Assembly (NCBI RefSeq): GCF_013394595.1
Contig: NZ_CP053348.1
Location: 992,001-1,056,000, forward strand
Length of the DNA: 64,000 bases
Origin: Winogradskyella forsetii
GTDB taxonomy: Bacteria > Bacteroidota > Bacteroidia > Flavobacteriales > Flavobacteriaceae
Reading direction: 5' to 3'
The position numbers and the translations under genes are program-made. Positions 1-8,157 of the stretch are shown here, in pieces; position 1 is the stretch's first letter, and every line of letters starts with the position of its first letter. The notes under the pieces were generated by a model. It had not been told where the DNA came from. It was given only the letters and a program-made list of their open reading frames with translations, and searched no databases.

Positions 1-1
1 G

Positions 2-94
2 ACGTATGTAGAAGATGCCGTAGATGCTCTTTTAAATGGCGAAGAGGTTAAAGTGAAAGAGACGAGAGCAATTGGTTGTTCTATAAAGGTTTAA
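2..94 (+). CDS. thioredoxin-like protein, C-terminal end only (partial)
   Basis: Only the last 30 codons are inside the window, open from the left edge to TAA at 92-94. The visible tail ends in ETRAIGCSIKV. A tail of the form T-R-A-x-G-C-x-I-K is familiar from the C-terminus of thioredoxin/AhpC-TSA-like proteins of Bacteroidota, which would suit the rhodanese and DsbD genes that follow. The catalytic CxxC lies outside the window, so the family call rests on the tail alone and is tentative. Confidence 0.5.
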   Translation, partial: TYVEDAVDALLNGEEVKVKETRAIGCSIKV

Positions 95-120
95 TTAACC
101 CATAATGAAGTAAAATAACC

Positions 121-147
121 CTGAGTTCTTGAATCAAGTTCAGGATA
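121..147. repeat. short dispersed intergenic repeat (TCAAGTTCAGGAT type)
   Basis: The stretch contains TGAATCAAGTTCAG. The reverse complement of 12923-12937 reads CTGAAACAAGTTCAG, matching it at 13 of 14 shared positions. It lies between a stop codon and a terminator and has no coding potential. Such CTGAAnCAAGTTCAG sequences are, to my knowledge, common intergenic repeats in flavobacterial genomes. Confidence 0.4.
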
Positions 148-154
148 AACTGTT

Positions 155-194
155 AAAAAATGAATCCGTTGTGTAACACTTCGGATTTTTTTTC
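155..194 (+). terminator. rho-independent terminator
   Basis: AATCCG (163-168) pairs with CGGATT (182-187) around a 13-nt loop. An A-rich upstream flank can extend the stem into a run of eight or more T ending at 193. It separates the thioredoxin-like gene from the first rhodanese gene. Confidence 0.65.
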
Positions 195-215
195 GTCTAT
201 ATCACAAGGAAATGT

Positions 216-223
216 TAATTTTG
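216..223 (+). promoter_or_regulatory. Bacteroidota -7 box
   Basis: TAATTTTG matches TAnnTTTG and lies 21 nt before the ATG at 245. No good TTTG -33 element is seen at the usual 19-nt spacing, so the assignment rests on the -7 box and its position. Confidence 0.4.
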
Positions 224-244
224 CATAAAATTTAAATACATATA

Positions 245-562
245 ATGGCAAATTTATCACAAGACGATTGGGCAAAACAACTAGAAAAAGATACTAATGC
301 AGTTGTTTTGGATGTTAGAACACAGGAAGAAGTTGATGAAGGTATGATTCCTAATGCAATTCATTTAGATATTTATAAAGGTCAAGCTTTTGTTGATGAA
401 CTAGAGGAGTTGGACAAGACCAAAAACTATTATGTGTATTGCAGATCTGGAGGGAGAAGTGGTCAGGCCTGTGGAATAATGAACCAATTAGGTTTTGATA
501 ATGCCTATAATTTAAAAGGTGGTTTTATGGAATGGCAAGGTGAGGTTGCCAATCAGGAATAA
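245..562 (+). CDS. rhodanese-like domain protein, cytoplasmic
   Basis: A single-domain rhodanese of 105 residues, the usual size for a stand-alone sulfurtransferase of the GlpE/PspE kind. The CH2A-like motif LDVRTQEEVDEG is at about residues 22-33. The active-site loop YCRSGGRS places the persulfide-forming cysteine at Cys66, followed by conserved arginines. There is no signal peptide, so it should act in the cytoplasm, moving sulfane sulfur to a thiol acceptor. It sits between a thioredoxin-like gene and a second, exported rhodanese, which suggests a shared role in thiol or sulfur handling. Substrate and acceptor cannot be read from the sequence. The family call is secure. Confidence 0.9.
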   Translation: MANLSQDDWAKQLEKDTNAVVLDVRTQEEVDEGMIPNAIHLDIYKGQAFVDELEELDKTKNYYVYCRSGGRSGQACGIMNQLGFDNAYNLKGGFMEWQGEVANQE

Positions 563-627
563 TAGTTGATAAAAAAGTGATGGAATTTGTGTCTATTATC
601 TGACTATGGTATAATTTAATAAAAAGT

Positions 628-646
628 CCTTCCTTAAGGGAAGGTT
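628..646. repeat. near-palindromic hairpin ahead of the lipoprotein rhodanese
   Basis: CCTTCCTTAAGGGAAGG is an imperfect palindrome centred on TTAA, about 15 nt before the ATG at 656. It could form a hairpin in the leader or be a remnant of a dispersed repeat. Nothing in the window decides between these. Confidence 0.35.
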
Positions 647-655
647 AGTAGGGGA

Positions 656-1066
656 ATGAAAAAAGTTTTGTTAATCTGTTGTCTGATGACAGCATTTTGC
701 TTTAATGTAAGTTGTATCGATAGTAAGCTAGACAACTCAGAAGTAAAACTGGTCACAGCTGAGGAAATGCAGTCTATTTTAGAATTAGACGACGTGCAGT
801 TGGTTGATGTGCGCACGCCAGAGGAACATGATGAAATTCATATAGCGAATGCTCAGAATATAGATTTTATGTCTCCAACGTTTGAGGAAGACATTTCTAA
901 ACTCGATAAAAAGAAACCTGTTATTTTGTATTGTAAATCTGGCGGACGAAGTGCCAAGTGTGCTAAAAAGATGAAAGACGCTGGATTCGAAAAAATATAC
1001 GACCTCGAAGGAGGAATTTCCAAATGGAAACATTCCGATAAACTAGATATTAAAGTTAAATCTTAA
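656..1066 (+). CDS. rhodanese-like lipoprotein
   Basis: A 136-residue rhodanese with an N-terminal signal. A hydrophobic stretch (residues 4-16) ends in NVSC, so Cys20 is a likely lipidation site and the protein is probably a periplasm-facing lipoprotein. The rhodanese fold follows: LVDVRTPEEHDE at about 49-60, and the active loop YCKSGGRSA with catalytic Cys93. It resembles the upstream cytoplasmic rhodanese across the catalytic half, so the two probably arose by duplication, one copy gaining an export signal. A strong terminator follows at 1078-1105, so it is not cotranscribed with dsbD. The substrate is unknown; a periplasmic sulfur-transfer or thiol-repair role linked to DsbD is inference. 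Confidence 0.88.
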   Translation: MKKVLLICCLMTAFCFNVSCIDSKLDNSEVKLVTAEEMQSILELDDVQLVDVRTPEEHDEIHIANAQNIDFMSPTFEEDISKLDKKKPVILYCKSGGRSAKCAKKMKDAGFEKIYDLEGGISKWKHSDKLDIKVKS

Positions 1067-1077
1067 CTTATAATTTT

Positions 1078-1105
1078 AAACCGAACCTAGTGTTCGGTTT
1101 TTTTT
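1078..1105 (+). terminator. rho-independent terminator
   Basis: AAACCGAAC (1078-1086) pairs perfectly with GTTCGGTTT (1092-1100) across a 5-nt loop, followed by a T run to about 1105. It ends the rhodanese transcript. Confidence 0.85.
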
Positions 1106-1322
1106 ATGAGTGAAACTCTGTATTGAAAAGTTGCGAAGCAATGCATACAAAACCGTTAGTTAAACTCATCCCACTTTTTCAGCGTGACTAGGTTTTATAA
1201 TCTCGACCTTTGGGTCAATTTTCAGGGGTCTAACACTTGCCCAGAGGTTTATTAGCTTTTATTGCCATAATTCTCTTCCTAAATTCTTAAGGTTTTTATA
1301 AATTAGACCACTGTAAATAAAT

Positions 1323-1347
1323 AACAGAAACGCTTCTGTTACATTTG
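1323..1347 (+). promoter_or_regulatory. dsbD promoter with overlapping dyad operator
   Basis: TACATTTG (1340-1347) matches the TAnnTTTG -7 box and lies 18 nt before the chosen dsbD start. Immediately upstream, and sharing one base with it, is a perfect inverted repeat AACAGAA-ACGC-TTCTGTT (1323-1340), placed where a bound repressor would block the promoter. Confidence 0.5.
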
Positions 1348-1365
1348 CAAATTAACCTCCTGTAT

Positions 1366-3768
1366 ATGAACTTTAAAAAAGTACTTCTGCTCTGCCTTTT
1401 GGCGTTTTCTTTTTCATTCAATTTGTTTGCCCAAGTTTTTGATCCTGTAAAATGGGAAACTAAAGTTGAAAAGGTATCTGATACTGAATACGATTTAATT
1501 TCTACGGCCACAATCGATTCTGGCTGGCATTTGTATTCGCAAGTGGTACCAGAAGGTGGTCCAATTGCTACGGGATTTTCTTATACAACCAATGCAGATT
1601 TTGAGCTGATTGGCCAAACCTCTGAAGATGAAGGACATGTCGTTGACGATCCGGTTTTTGAAATGAAAATTAAGTTTTTTGAGAACAAGGCCGAGTTTAG
1701 ACAGCGCATTAAGGTTTTAACTAAGGAATTATCTATTGTTGAAGGGGAAGTGGAATTTATGGTCTGTGATGACGAAAAATGTTTACCGCCAACTTATGTT
1801 GACCTCAAATTTAATTTGAAGCCGACGAAAGTCATTGAAGCTGATTCAGAAGATAAAGCTGAGAGTTTTAGGAATTCGGAATCCAAAATATTTGAACCTG
1901 TAAAATGGAATACCTCAGTCGAAAAAATTAGTGATTCTGAATACGTTTTGGTCTCAAAAGCATCCATTGATGAAGGGTGGAAGTTGTATTCCCAAAAAGT
2001 ACCTGAAGGTGGTCCAATACCAACTGGATTTGAATACACCATTGAAGATGGTGTTGAGTTAGTCGGAGAAACCACTGAAGAAAAAGGCAAAGAGGTGATG
2101 GATAAAGTCTTCGAAATGAAGATTAAGTTCTTTAAGAATTCGGCTGAGTTCAGACAAAAAGTTAAAGTTTTAGATAAAAGCACCACTTCTGTTTCATCTG
2201 AAGTTAGCTTTATGGCCTGTGATGATGAACGCTGTTTAGCGCCTACTTATGTAGATTTGGAATATGATTTAACTAAAAGCGTTTCAGCCTCAAAAGATAC
2301 TTACAGTTATTCCGAACCTAAAGAAGAAAAAAATGAGGGACTATGGACCATATTTATTTTGGGATTAGGAGCAGGATTTATTGCGCTTTTTACACCTTGC
2401 GTTTTTCCTTTAATTCCAATGACAGTTAGCTTTTTTACAAAACAAAGTAAGACCAAATCACAAGGAATTAAAAATGCTTTAATCTATGGTTTGTGCATTA
2501 TAGTTATTTATGTGATTTTAGGAACTGGAGTGGTGGCCATTTTTGGAGCAAGTGCTATAAATGAATTTTCCACTGGTGTTGCTTTCAATTTAATATTTTT
2601 TGTGATTCTAGTAATTTTTGCGGTTTCATTTTTGGGAGCATTCGAAATTATGCTGCCGAACTCTTGGGCAAATAAAATTGATAGAAAAGCAGATAAAGGC
2701 GGTTATACTGGAATATTTTTTATGGCTTTGGCATTGGCTATTGTCTCGTTTTCTTGTACGGGACCTTTTGTGGGGAACATTATAGTTCTATCTGCAACAA
2801 CAGGAGGCCTAGCGCCAATGATTGGTATGTTAGGTTTTTCCTTAGCCTTAGCATTACCATTTGGCTTATTTGCAGCATTTCCGGGTTGGTTAAATTCTTT
2901 ACCTAAATCTGGCGGTTGGTTAAATACAGTAAAAGTTGTTTTAGGGTTTTTGGAATTGGCATTTGCTTTTAAATTCCTTTCACAGGCAGATTTAGTATTG
3001 CAGTTACATTTTTTAGAACGTGAAGTGTTCATCGCTATATGGATTGCCATTTTTGGTGCGTTGTCCTTATACCTTTTAGGTAAAATCCAATTGCCTCACG
3101 ATTCGCCATTAAAACACATTTCTGTAGGTCGTTTATTATTAGGCTTGTTAAGTTTGTCCTTTACTGTTTATATGATTCCAGGACTCTGGGGAGCGCCATT
3201 AAATTTAATAAGTGCATTTCCGCCACCATTGGATTACAGTGAATCGCCTTACGGCGTAGGGAATGCAAAGACAGGTGGAGAAAGTACAATCAGTCTTGCA
3301 GATTTACCCGAAGGCGCCCACTTATTAGCACCACACGATATTTTAGCGTTTAACGACTATGATAAAGGCTTGGCATATGCAAAAGAAGTTGGAAAGCCAG
3401 TCATGCTGGATTTTACGGGTTGGGCTTGTGTTAATTGCCGTAAAATGGAACAGAATGTTTGGGTTGAGCCCAATGTATTGTCTAAACTTAAAAATGACGT
3501 GGTTCTTATTTCACTTTATGTTGATGAAAAAATTGATTTTCCAGAAGGCGAAGCACCAGATTCTAAATTACGACCAGGAAAAAAACTTAGAAACAAAGGT
3601 CAAAAATGGAGCGAGATGCAAACTATTAAGTATAAAACCAATACACAACCTTATTATGTTTTGATGGATCATAACGAAGAAAATCTAATTGAACCTGTGG
3701 GCTATACACCAGATGCGGAGAATTATAGCGCTTGGTTGGAAGCAGGGATTGGGAATTTTAAGAACTGA
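1366..3768 (+). CDS. dsbD: thiol:disulfide interchange protein DsbD with duplicated N-terminal domain
   Basis: Carries reducing power from cytoplasmic thioredoxin across the inner membrane to periplasmic thiol proteins. The start is set at 1366 (800 residues), where [14 protein letters not shown] begins a clean signal peptide; an in-frame ATG 21 nt upstream would overlap the -7 box. Two copies of the DsbD alpha-type domain follow, about residues 25-157 and 176-305. Both keep VKW, GW-LYSQ-VPEGGP and a paired-cysteine motif (CDDEKC, CDDERC). The CcdA-like membrane domain (about 324-590) has TPCVFPLIP and CTGPFVG, which hold the two membrane cysteines. The C-terminal thioredoxin domain has WACVNC with Cys688/Cys691. 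All three redox pairs are present, so the protein should be functional. The doubled N-terminal domain is the unusual part. It stands alone with its own promoter. Confidence 0.93.
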   Translation: MNFKKVLLLCLLAFSFSFNLFAQVFDPVKWETKVEKVSDTEYDLISTATIDSGWHLYSQVVPEGGPIATGFSYTTNADFELIGQTSEDEGHVVDDPVFEMKIKFFENKAEFRQRIKVLTKELSIVEGEVEFMVCDDEKCLPPTYVDLKFNLKPTKVIEADSEDKAESFRNSESKIFEPVKWNTSVEKISDSEYVLVSKASIDEGWKLYSQKVPEGGPIPTGFEYTIEDGVELVGETTEEKGKEVMDKVFEMKIKFFKNSAEFRQKVKVLDKSTTSVSSEVSFMACDDERCLAPTYVDLEYDLTKSVSASKDTYSYSEPKEEKNEGLWTIFILGLGAGFIALFTPCVFPLIPMTVSFFTKQSKTKSQGIKNALIYGLCIIVIYVILGTGVVAIFGASAINEFSTGVAFNLIFFVILVIFAVSFLGAFEIMLPNSWANKIDRKADKGGYTGIFFMALALAIVSFSCTGPFVGNIIVLSATTGGLAPMIGMLGFSLALALPFGLFAAFPGWLNSLPKSGGWLNTVKVVLGFLELAFAFKFLSQADLVLQLHFLEREVFIAIWIAIFGALSLYLLGKIQLPHDSPLKHISVGRLLLGLLSLSFTVYMIPGLWGAPLNLISAFPPPLDYSESPYGVGNAKTGGESTISLADLPEGAHLLAPHDILAFNDYDKGLAYAKEVGKPVMLDFTGWACVNCRKMEQNVWVEPNVLSKLKNDVVLISLYVDEKIDFPEGEAPDSKLRPGKKLRNKGQKWSEMQTIKYKTNTQPYYVLMDHNEENLIEPVGYTPDAENYSAWLEAGIGNFKN

Positions 3769-3884
3769 GGCTGACGATGTTTATTTCATTTAAGATCTTT
3801 AAGACTTGAATTCAAACGGTTTTAAGGTCTTTGAAGTTGCAATAGGTGTATTAAATATTATTACATTTGAAGTATAAACTATTT

Positions 3885-3892
3885 TATATTTG
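3885..3892 (+). promoter_or_regulatory. Bacteroidota -7 box
   Basis: TATATTTG fits TAnnTTTG 44 nt ahead of the ATG at 3937. A second candidate, TACATTTG, lies at 3862-3869. Neither has a clear -33 TTTG at the usual spacing. Confidence 0.35.
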
Positions 3893-3936
3893 ATCAAATG
3901 ACCAATACCGAAATGACACTTTATAAGGGCTAAATT

Positions 3937-4458
3937 ATGAAACGGATTAAATTCTTCACATTATTATTATTATTATTTATAGTCACGTTTGCTTGTGAAA
4001 AAAAGGCACCTAATAATGATCCAAAAATGACAGGAAAGGATCATATTATAGATAAACGGGTGACCTTCAATAAAACTGATAAAGCCATAAAAAAAGTCTA
4101 TGTACCAGTTTATTCCAATATTTATCAACGGACTCGAAATGACAGGACATCATTAACTTCAACATTAAGTATTCATAATACAAGTGAAACGGATACTTTG
4201 TTCATTACGCGTATCGATTATTTTAATACGGAAGGAAAATTGGTTGAGAAGTATCTTGAATCTCCGATATATGTTAATACTTTTGAGACCATAGAATATG
4301 TAGTTTCTGAGGCAGATAATAGTGGAGGATCTGGTGCTAATTTTGTAATTGAATGGTATGGTGATAAAAAACTGAATCCTTTATTTCAAGCTGTTATGAT
4401 TGGTGGATTAGGTAATAAAACATTTTCTTTTACTACTGAAGGAATATATTTTGAGTAA
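3937..4458 (+). CDS. DUF3124 family lipoprotein
   Basis: A 173-residue protein with a lipoprotein signal: a leucine-rich segment to about residue 19, then FACEKK with lipidation Cys20. The body matches the DUF3124 pattern as I recall it. KKVYVPVYSNIY comes early, then TSTLSIHNTSETDTLFI, then ESPIYV and the late FVIEWYG and FQAVMIGGL blocks. The function of DUF3124 is unknown; its beta-rich look suggests a small extracytoplasmic domain. It converges with the histidine kinase gene (20-nt gap), so it is a single-gene unit following dsbD. The family call is good; no biochemical role can be assigned. Confidence 0.8.
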   Translation: MKRIKFFTLLLLLFIVTFACEKKAPNNDPKMTGKDHIIDKRVTFNKTDKAIKKVYVPVYSNIYQRTRNDRTSLTSTLSIHNTSETDTLFITRIDYFNTEGKLVEKYLESPIYVNTFETIEYVVSEADNSGGSGANFVIEWYGDKKLNPLFQAVMIGGLGNKTFSFTTEGIYFE

Positions 4459-4478
4459 TTTATTGCAATCTATTTCTG

Positions 4479-5822
4479 TTAAAACACCAAACTAAAAACA
4501 GATCCTTCTCCTTCAATACTTTTTACAATAATGCGTCCTTTGTGAAGCAGCATAATTTGCTTACAAAGACTTAAGCCAATGCCACTTCCGGTAGTTTTGC
4601 TGGTAAAGAAAGGTACAAAGATGCTTTCTAGAATATCTGATGGAATCCCAGAGCCATTGTCGTAAACTTTAATAATAATATCTCTATTTGGATTTTGAGA
4701 GGCTTGTACTTTAATTTTTGCCTCGTCTTTGTTTTTGCAGGCGTCAACTGCATTTAAAATAAGATTGATTAAAACTTGTTCGATAAGGTGCGTGTCAATA
4801 TCCAACTCTAATTTTGGAGATGTAATATTGAATTCAATATCAATATTTTTTGACTTTATAGAGGGTTCCATAAGGCGTTGGATATTATTGAACAAATCCT
4901 CAATTTTAACACGTTGTAAATTGAGCTGTGTTACTTTACTCAAACTCCTGTAGGTTTTAGCAAATTTTAAAAGCCCTTCACTTCGGTTTTTAATTGTTTT
5001 TACACCAGCATTTAAATCCTCCAATTCCAATCGGGTTTCTTCAGGATGCTCAATCGCTAGTTGCAGGTTTTGCTGAAGTGTATCTGCCAAAGATGAAATC
5101 GGTGTAATGGAATTCATGATTTCATGGGTCATCACGCTTAATAACTTCTTCCAGGATTCCGATTCGTTTTTATTCAAGGTATTATCAATATCCTGAATTA
5201 CGATCAATTTAAAAGCATCTTCTTTAACTTGAAAAACGGTATCCGAAATTAAGATTTTTATACTTTCATTCTGAAGGGCAATCGAAATAGAATCGGGCTC
5301 CCTGTGATAAGTTTCAAAGATGGTGTTGAATAATTCTGGTTTCCTGTTTTCAATAAACCTAATGTTTTTAAATGATGGTACATCCAATATTTCGCCAAAA
5401 GGCTCATTGCTCCACAGTACATCTCCAGATTCTAAATTATAAGCGATAATTCCAATATCTACCATTTCCAGAATCTTCTGCAAATACACATATTGTGCTT
5501 CGTTTTGCGAGTTGATTTCTTTAATGGTTCTATTAATCTCATTAAAACCTGTATAGAGAAAACGAATATCTTTTGGGCCTCTATCTTCAGGAAACCATCT
5601 TGAGAAATCACGATATTTTACGGCTTCGAAAAAATCGTCCATGGCTACAAATCGTCTTTTTACAAAAGTGTAAGTGTTACTTATTAAATAAAGTAATAGG
5701 ATTCCAATTAAAATGGAATAGGCTGTTTGATCAATATAAATAGTATAAATAAGACCTAAGATAGCTCCAACAAGAAGTATAATTCTAAAAAAAAGTTTAA
5801 GGATGTACGTTCTATAGTTCAT
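4479..5822 (-). CDS. membrane sensor histidine kinase (NtrB/AtoS-like)
   Basis: Sensor of a two-component pair, 447 residues. Two adjacent membrane helices (about 9-29 and 34-52) with almost no periplasmic loop suggest it senses in or near the membrane. A PAS-like region spans about 112-215. The H box [12 protein letters not shown] has phospho-acceptor His233. The ATPase lobe shows [10 protein letters not shown] (N box), DNGSGIP (G1) and [16 protein letters not shown] (F/G2). Its start overlaps the end of the sigma-54 regulator gene by 11 nt, so the two are translationally coupled and it is almost certainly the cognate kinase. Its likely output is the divergent efflux operon starting at 8158. 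The signal is unknown. Confidence 0.9.
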   Translation of the reverse strand: MNYRTYILKLFFRIILLVGAILGLIYTIYIDQTAYSILIGILLLYLISNTYTFVKRRFVAMDDFFEAVKYRDFSRWFPEDRGPKDIRFLYTGFNEINRTIKEINSQNEAQYVYLQKILEMVDIGIIAYNLESGDVLWSNEPFGEILDVPSFKNIRFIENRKPELFNTIFETYHREPDSISIALQNESIKILISDTVFQVKEDAFKLIVIQDIDNTLNKNESESWKKLLSVMTHEIMNSITPISSLADTLQQNLQLAIEHPEETRLELEDLNAGVKTIKNRSEGLLKFAKTYRSLSKVTQLNLQRVKIEDLFNNIQRLMEPSIKSKNIDIEFNITSPKLELDIDTHLIEQVLINLILNAVDACKNKDEAKIKVQASQNPNRDIIIKVYDNGSGIPSDILESIFVPFFTSKTTGSGIGLSLCKQIMLLHKGRIIVKSIEGEGSVFSLVF

Positions 5823-7164
5823 GCTTTTCTAATCGTCTATATAAAGCTGCTCTAGTGATGCCGAGTTCTTTGGCAGATTTAGAAACATTGCCTTTGTTTT
5901 TTTCTAAAACGGTTAGAATTGCATTTTTTTCTAAGTCGTCTAAATTTAAACTTTTAGTTTCAAGACTTGTTGTTGAAGTTGAACGTTCAATGGATGAGAA
6001 TACCAAATCATCAGGTTTTAGAACTGAACCATCCGTCATAATTACGGCACGTTCTAAAACATATTGAAGTTCTCTTACATTCCCTGGGAAGTCATGTTGT
6101 TTTAATTTTGAAATAAATCCAGAATCAAACGTAAAAGGGTTCTTATTATATTTTTCGGCATAAACCGATACAAAATGATGCGCTAATTCGGTAATGTCGG
6201 TGCCACGATCTCGTAGCGGAGGAACAATAATATCAACCGTGTTAATTCTATAAATTAAATCTTTCCTGAACTTCTTTTCATCTGCTAATGTTTTCGGGTC
6301 AATATTAGTAGCGCAAATCAACCGAATATCAATCGGAATAGATTCATTGGAGCCTAAAGGCGTGACTTGTCTATTCTGAAGAACGGTTAATAATCTCACT
6401 TGTTGGCCTAAACTGATATTCCCAATTTCATCAAGAAATAATGTGCCACCATTTGCAGCTTCAAATCGACCTTTGCGATCCTCTCTGGCATCTGTAAAAG
6501 CGCCTTTTTTATAACCGAACAATTCACTTTCAAAAAGAGATGCCGTAAGTGCACCAACATCAACTTTTATAAAAGGCTTGTCTTTTCGGTTGGAGTTATC
6601 ATGAAGTGCTCTAGCAATTAAATCTTTTCCTGTACCGTTTTCGCCAAGCACTAAAACATTAGCATCGGTAGGCGCTACTTTTTTAAGCTTTACAAAGACG
6701 TCGTTCATAACGTCACTGTCACCAATGATTTCAGCAGAATTTGAATTGAGCGGTTCTTTTTTAGAATTAGTTGATTTTTTATGGCTTAGAATGGTAGTAA
6801 TGGTTTCAACGATTTTTTCATTTTTCCAAGGCTTCATTAAAAAATCTGAAGCGCCCTCTTTTAATCCTCGTATTGCCAAATCAATGTCTGCATAAGCTGT
6901 CATTAATATCACGGCGGTTTCAGGTTTTTGTTTCTGGATTTTATTTAACCAAAAAATACCTTCATTCCCAGTATTGACCAAACCATTGAAGTTCATGTCT
7001 AATATGACGATGTCATAATTAGTGCGTTCTATTTGCGCGGAAATATTACTCGGATTCTTTTCAGTTACAACGTCTTTAACGAGTGGCTTTAATAATAATC
7101 GCAATGCTGTTAAAACATCAACATCATCATCAATAACTAATATTGTAGCGTTTTTTAATACCAT
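5812..7164 (-). CDS. sigma-54-dependent response regulator (NtrC family)
   Basis: A 450-residue enhancer-binding protein. The receiver domain (1-125) has acidic DDD at 12-14, phospho-acceptor Asp56 in VILDMNF and Lys111 in MKPW. The AAA+ domain has Walker A GENGTGK (174-180) and Walker B TLFLDE (241-246). The sigma-54 contact loop reads GAFTDA (221-226) rather than the canonical GAFTGA. The C-terminus is a Fis-type helix-turn-helix with [20 protein letters not shown]. It is coupled to the kinase gene downstream. The paired elements at 8022-8059 and 17855-17892 are its best candidate binding sites. Activation of the efflux operon is inferred from position and sites. Confidence 0.92.
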   Translation of the reverse strand: MVLKNATILVIDDDVDVLTALRLLLKPLVKDVVTEKNPSNISAQIERTNYDIVILDMNFNGLVNTGNEGIFWLNKIQKQKPETAVILMTAYADIDLAIRGLKEGASDFLMKPWKNEKIVETITTILSHKKSTNSKKEPLNSNSAEIIGDSDVMNDVFVKLKKVAPTDANVLVLGENGTGKDLIARALHDNSNRKDKPFIKVDVGALTASLFESELFGYKKGAFTDAREDRKGRFEAANGGTLFLDEIGNISLGQQVRLLTVLQNRQVTPLGSNESIPIDIRLICATNIDPKTLADEKKFRKDLIYRINTVDIIVPPLRDRGTDITELAHHFVSVYAEKYNKNPFTFDSGFISKLKQHDFPGNVRELQYVLERAVIMTDGSVLKPDDLVFSSIERSTSTTSLETKSLNLDDLEKNAILTVLEKNKGNVSKSAKELGITRAALYRRLEKHEL

Positions 7165-7217
7165 TTTGTTTGTAAAGCTTCTTTATTATTAAAACTCAAA
7201 AGTAATTAACTGCAACG

Positions 7218-7640
7218 TCAATTAGCTGCTTTTCCTTTTAAATAGGTTTCAGGTGTAAAAATAGCCAATTCACTCTTTTTAAAGTCTTTCAAATTTCGTG
7301 TTAGAATAATCTTTATATCTCCATTTTCCATAGCTGAAAAATTTTGCAGTGCATCTTCAAAATCTTTAAATTCAGAATTTAGTGCGTTTAAAACAGCACG
7401 TTTATCCATTTTAACAATCTCAATAATGTTGAGAAGTTGTTTTAATTTCTCCACTATAATAGTGTGCTTTGCTGTTTTTCGTAGCAGATAATAAACGTTA
7501 GAAATAATTGCTGGAGTTGTATAGCCTTTCAGTTCCTTTTCTGCACAGCGATTAAGGATTTCTGCTGAAAAGTCTGCATTCGGTTTTCGGTCAAAAAAGA
7601 AATCAAGTAAAACATCTGTATCTATTAGAATATGATCCAT
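7218..7640 (-). CDS. PIN-domain toxin (VapC-like)
   Basis: A 140-residue single PIN domain, the normal size for a VapC-type ribonuclease toxin. Acidic residues expected to hold metal are visible: Asp7 and Asp9 in LIDTDVLLDF, a mid-domain acidic pair in DFEDALQ and a late Asp in TRNLKDF. It begins at the base next to the antitoxin stop, so the two genes are abutting and antitoxin-first, as in toxin-antitoxin operons. If active it would cleave an RNA target, which is not known here. The pair sits between the sigma-54 regulator and the efflux operon and looks like an insertion into that locus. Confidence 0.85.
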   Translation of the reverse strand: MDHILIDTDVLLDFFFDRKPNADFSAEILNRCAEKELKGYTTPAIISNVYYLLRKTAKHTIIVEKLKQLLNIIEIVKMDKRAVLNALNSEFKDFEDALQNFSAMENGDIKIILTRNLKDFKKSELAIFTPETYLKGKAAN

Positions 7641-7892
7641 TTACAAGTATTTTTTTTCTAAACGCTCTTTAAGTTCTTTTTTGTAATCCATATCCTTTGG
7701 CATTTTAAAAGACCCTTTTAATGATTCTACTACTGGATTTAGTTTGCTACGTTTTTGCTTTTGTTCTTCTTTGGTCAGTGATTTCAAATAGTTTTCGATA
7801 ATATCGGATAAACTACGATTTTTTTCCTTCGCATAAGTTTTTGCTCTTTCAATGATTTCTCTCTGTATGGTCAAGGTCAACTTTGTGTTCAT
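7641..7892 (-). CDS. DUF6364-type antitoxin
   Basis: An 83-residue protein. The N-terminal stretch TKLTLTIQREIIERAK followed by KNRSLSDIIENYL is the ribbon-helix-helix-like pattern of DUF6364 antitoxins paired with PIN toxins. The lysine-rich C-terminus probably binds and blocks the toxin. Its stop abuts the PIN gene start, so the two are cotranscribed, with autoregulation likely from family precedent. It would neutralise the PIN ribonuclease and bind its own promoter; a TAnnTTTG box is present upstream on this strand at 7920-7927. Confidence 0.8.
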   Translation of the reverse strand: MNTKLTLTIQREIIERAKTYAKEKNRSLSDIIENYLKSLTKEEQKQKRSKLNPVVESLKGSFKMPKDMDYKKELKERLEKKYL

Positions 7893-7919
7893 AATTATAT
7901 ATAGATAAGTTGTTACTTA

Positions 7920-7927
7920 CAAAATTA
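7920..7927 (-). promoter_or_regulatory. -7 box of the toxin-antitoxin operon
   Basis: On the minus strand this reads TAATTTTG, matching TAnnTTTG, 27 nt before the antitoxin ATG. No convincing -33 box is seen. Confidence 0.35.
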
Positions 7928-8021
7928 CGAAATAGAATTTATATACGTGTAAATTATTTTAATTTGACACGTGTTCGCAAAACATTTTTTTATAAAATTA
8001 AAAAACTGATATTTTGGAAAG

Positions 8022-8059
8022 TGTGCGTTTCTGAACAATAAGTGTATCAAAATCGGACA
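8022..8059 (+). promoter_or_regulatory. enhancer-like site, copy 1 (ahead of the efflux operon)
   Basis: Dyad TGTGC-N6-GAACA is followed by AAGTGTATCAAAA and CGGACA. The same 38-nt arrangement recurs at 17855-17892 with the core AAGTGTATCAAAA identical. The site lies 54 nt before a TGGCAT -24-like box. It is proposed as the binding site of the sigma-54 response regulator at 5812-7164. Confidence 0.6.
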
Positions 8060-8111
8060 CCTTTACGTTTTAAAACAAGTATAAAACATTGATTTTAAGT
8101 TGTTTAATTCT

Positions 8112-8132
8112 TTGGCATATTCTTAACTATAT
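8112..8132 (+). promoter_or_regulatory. sigma-54-like promoter, copy 1
   Basis: TTGGCATATTCTTAACTATA carries a good -24 element (TGGCA). The -12 element is weak: C is at the canonical position but the preceding G is missing. Copy 2 at 17945-17965 shares TGGCAT, TCTT and CTATATA. The translation start follows about 45 nt after the TGG. Confidence 0.5.
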
Positions 8133-8157
8133 AAACAGTATAAATCAAAAATAAACA

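Noticed and set aside
7977..7991. TGACACGTGTTCGCA as the sigma-54 promoter of the efflux operon
   Set aside because: It lacks the GG of the -24 element and has wrong spacing; the TGGCAT box at 8113, repeated at 17946, is better supported.
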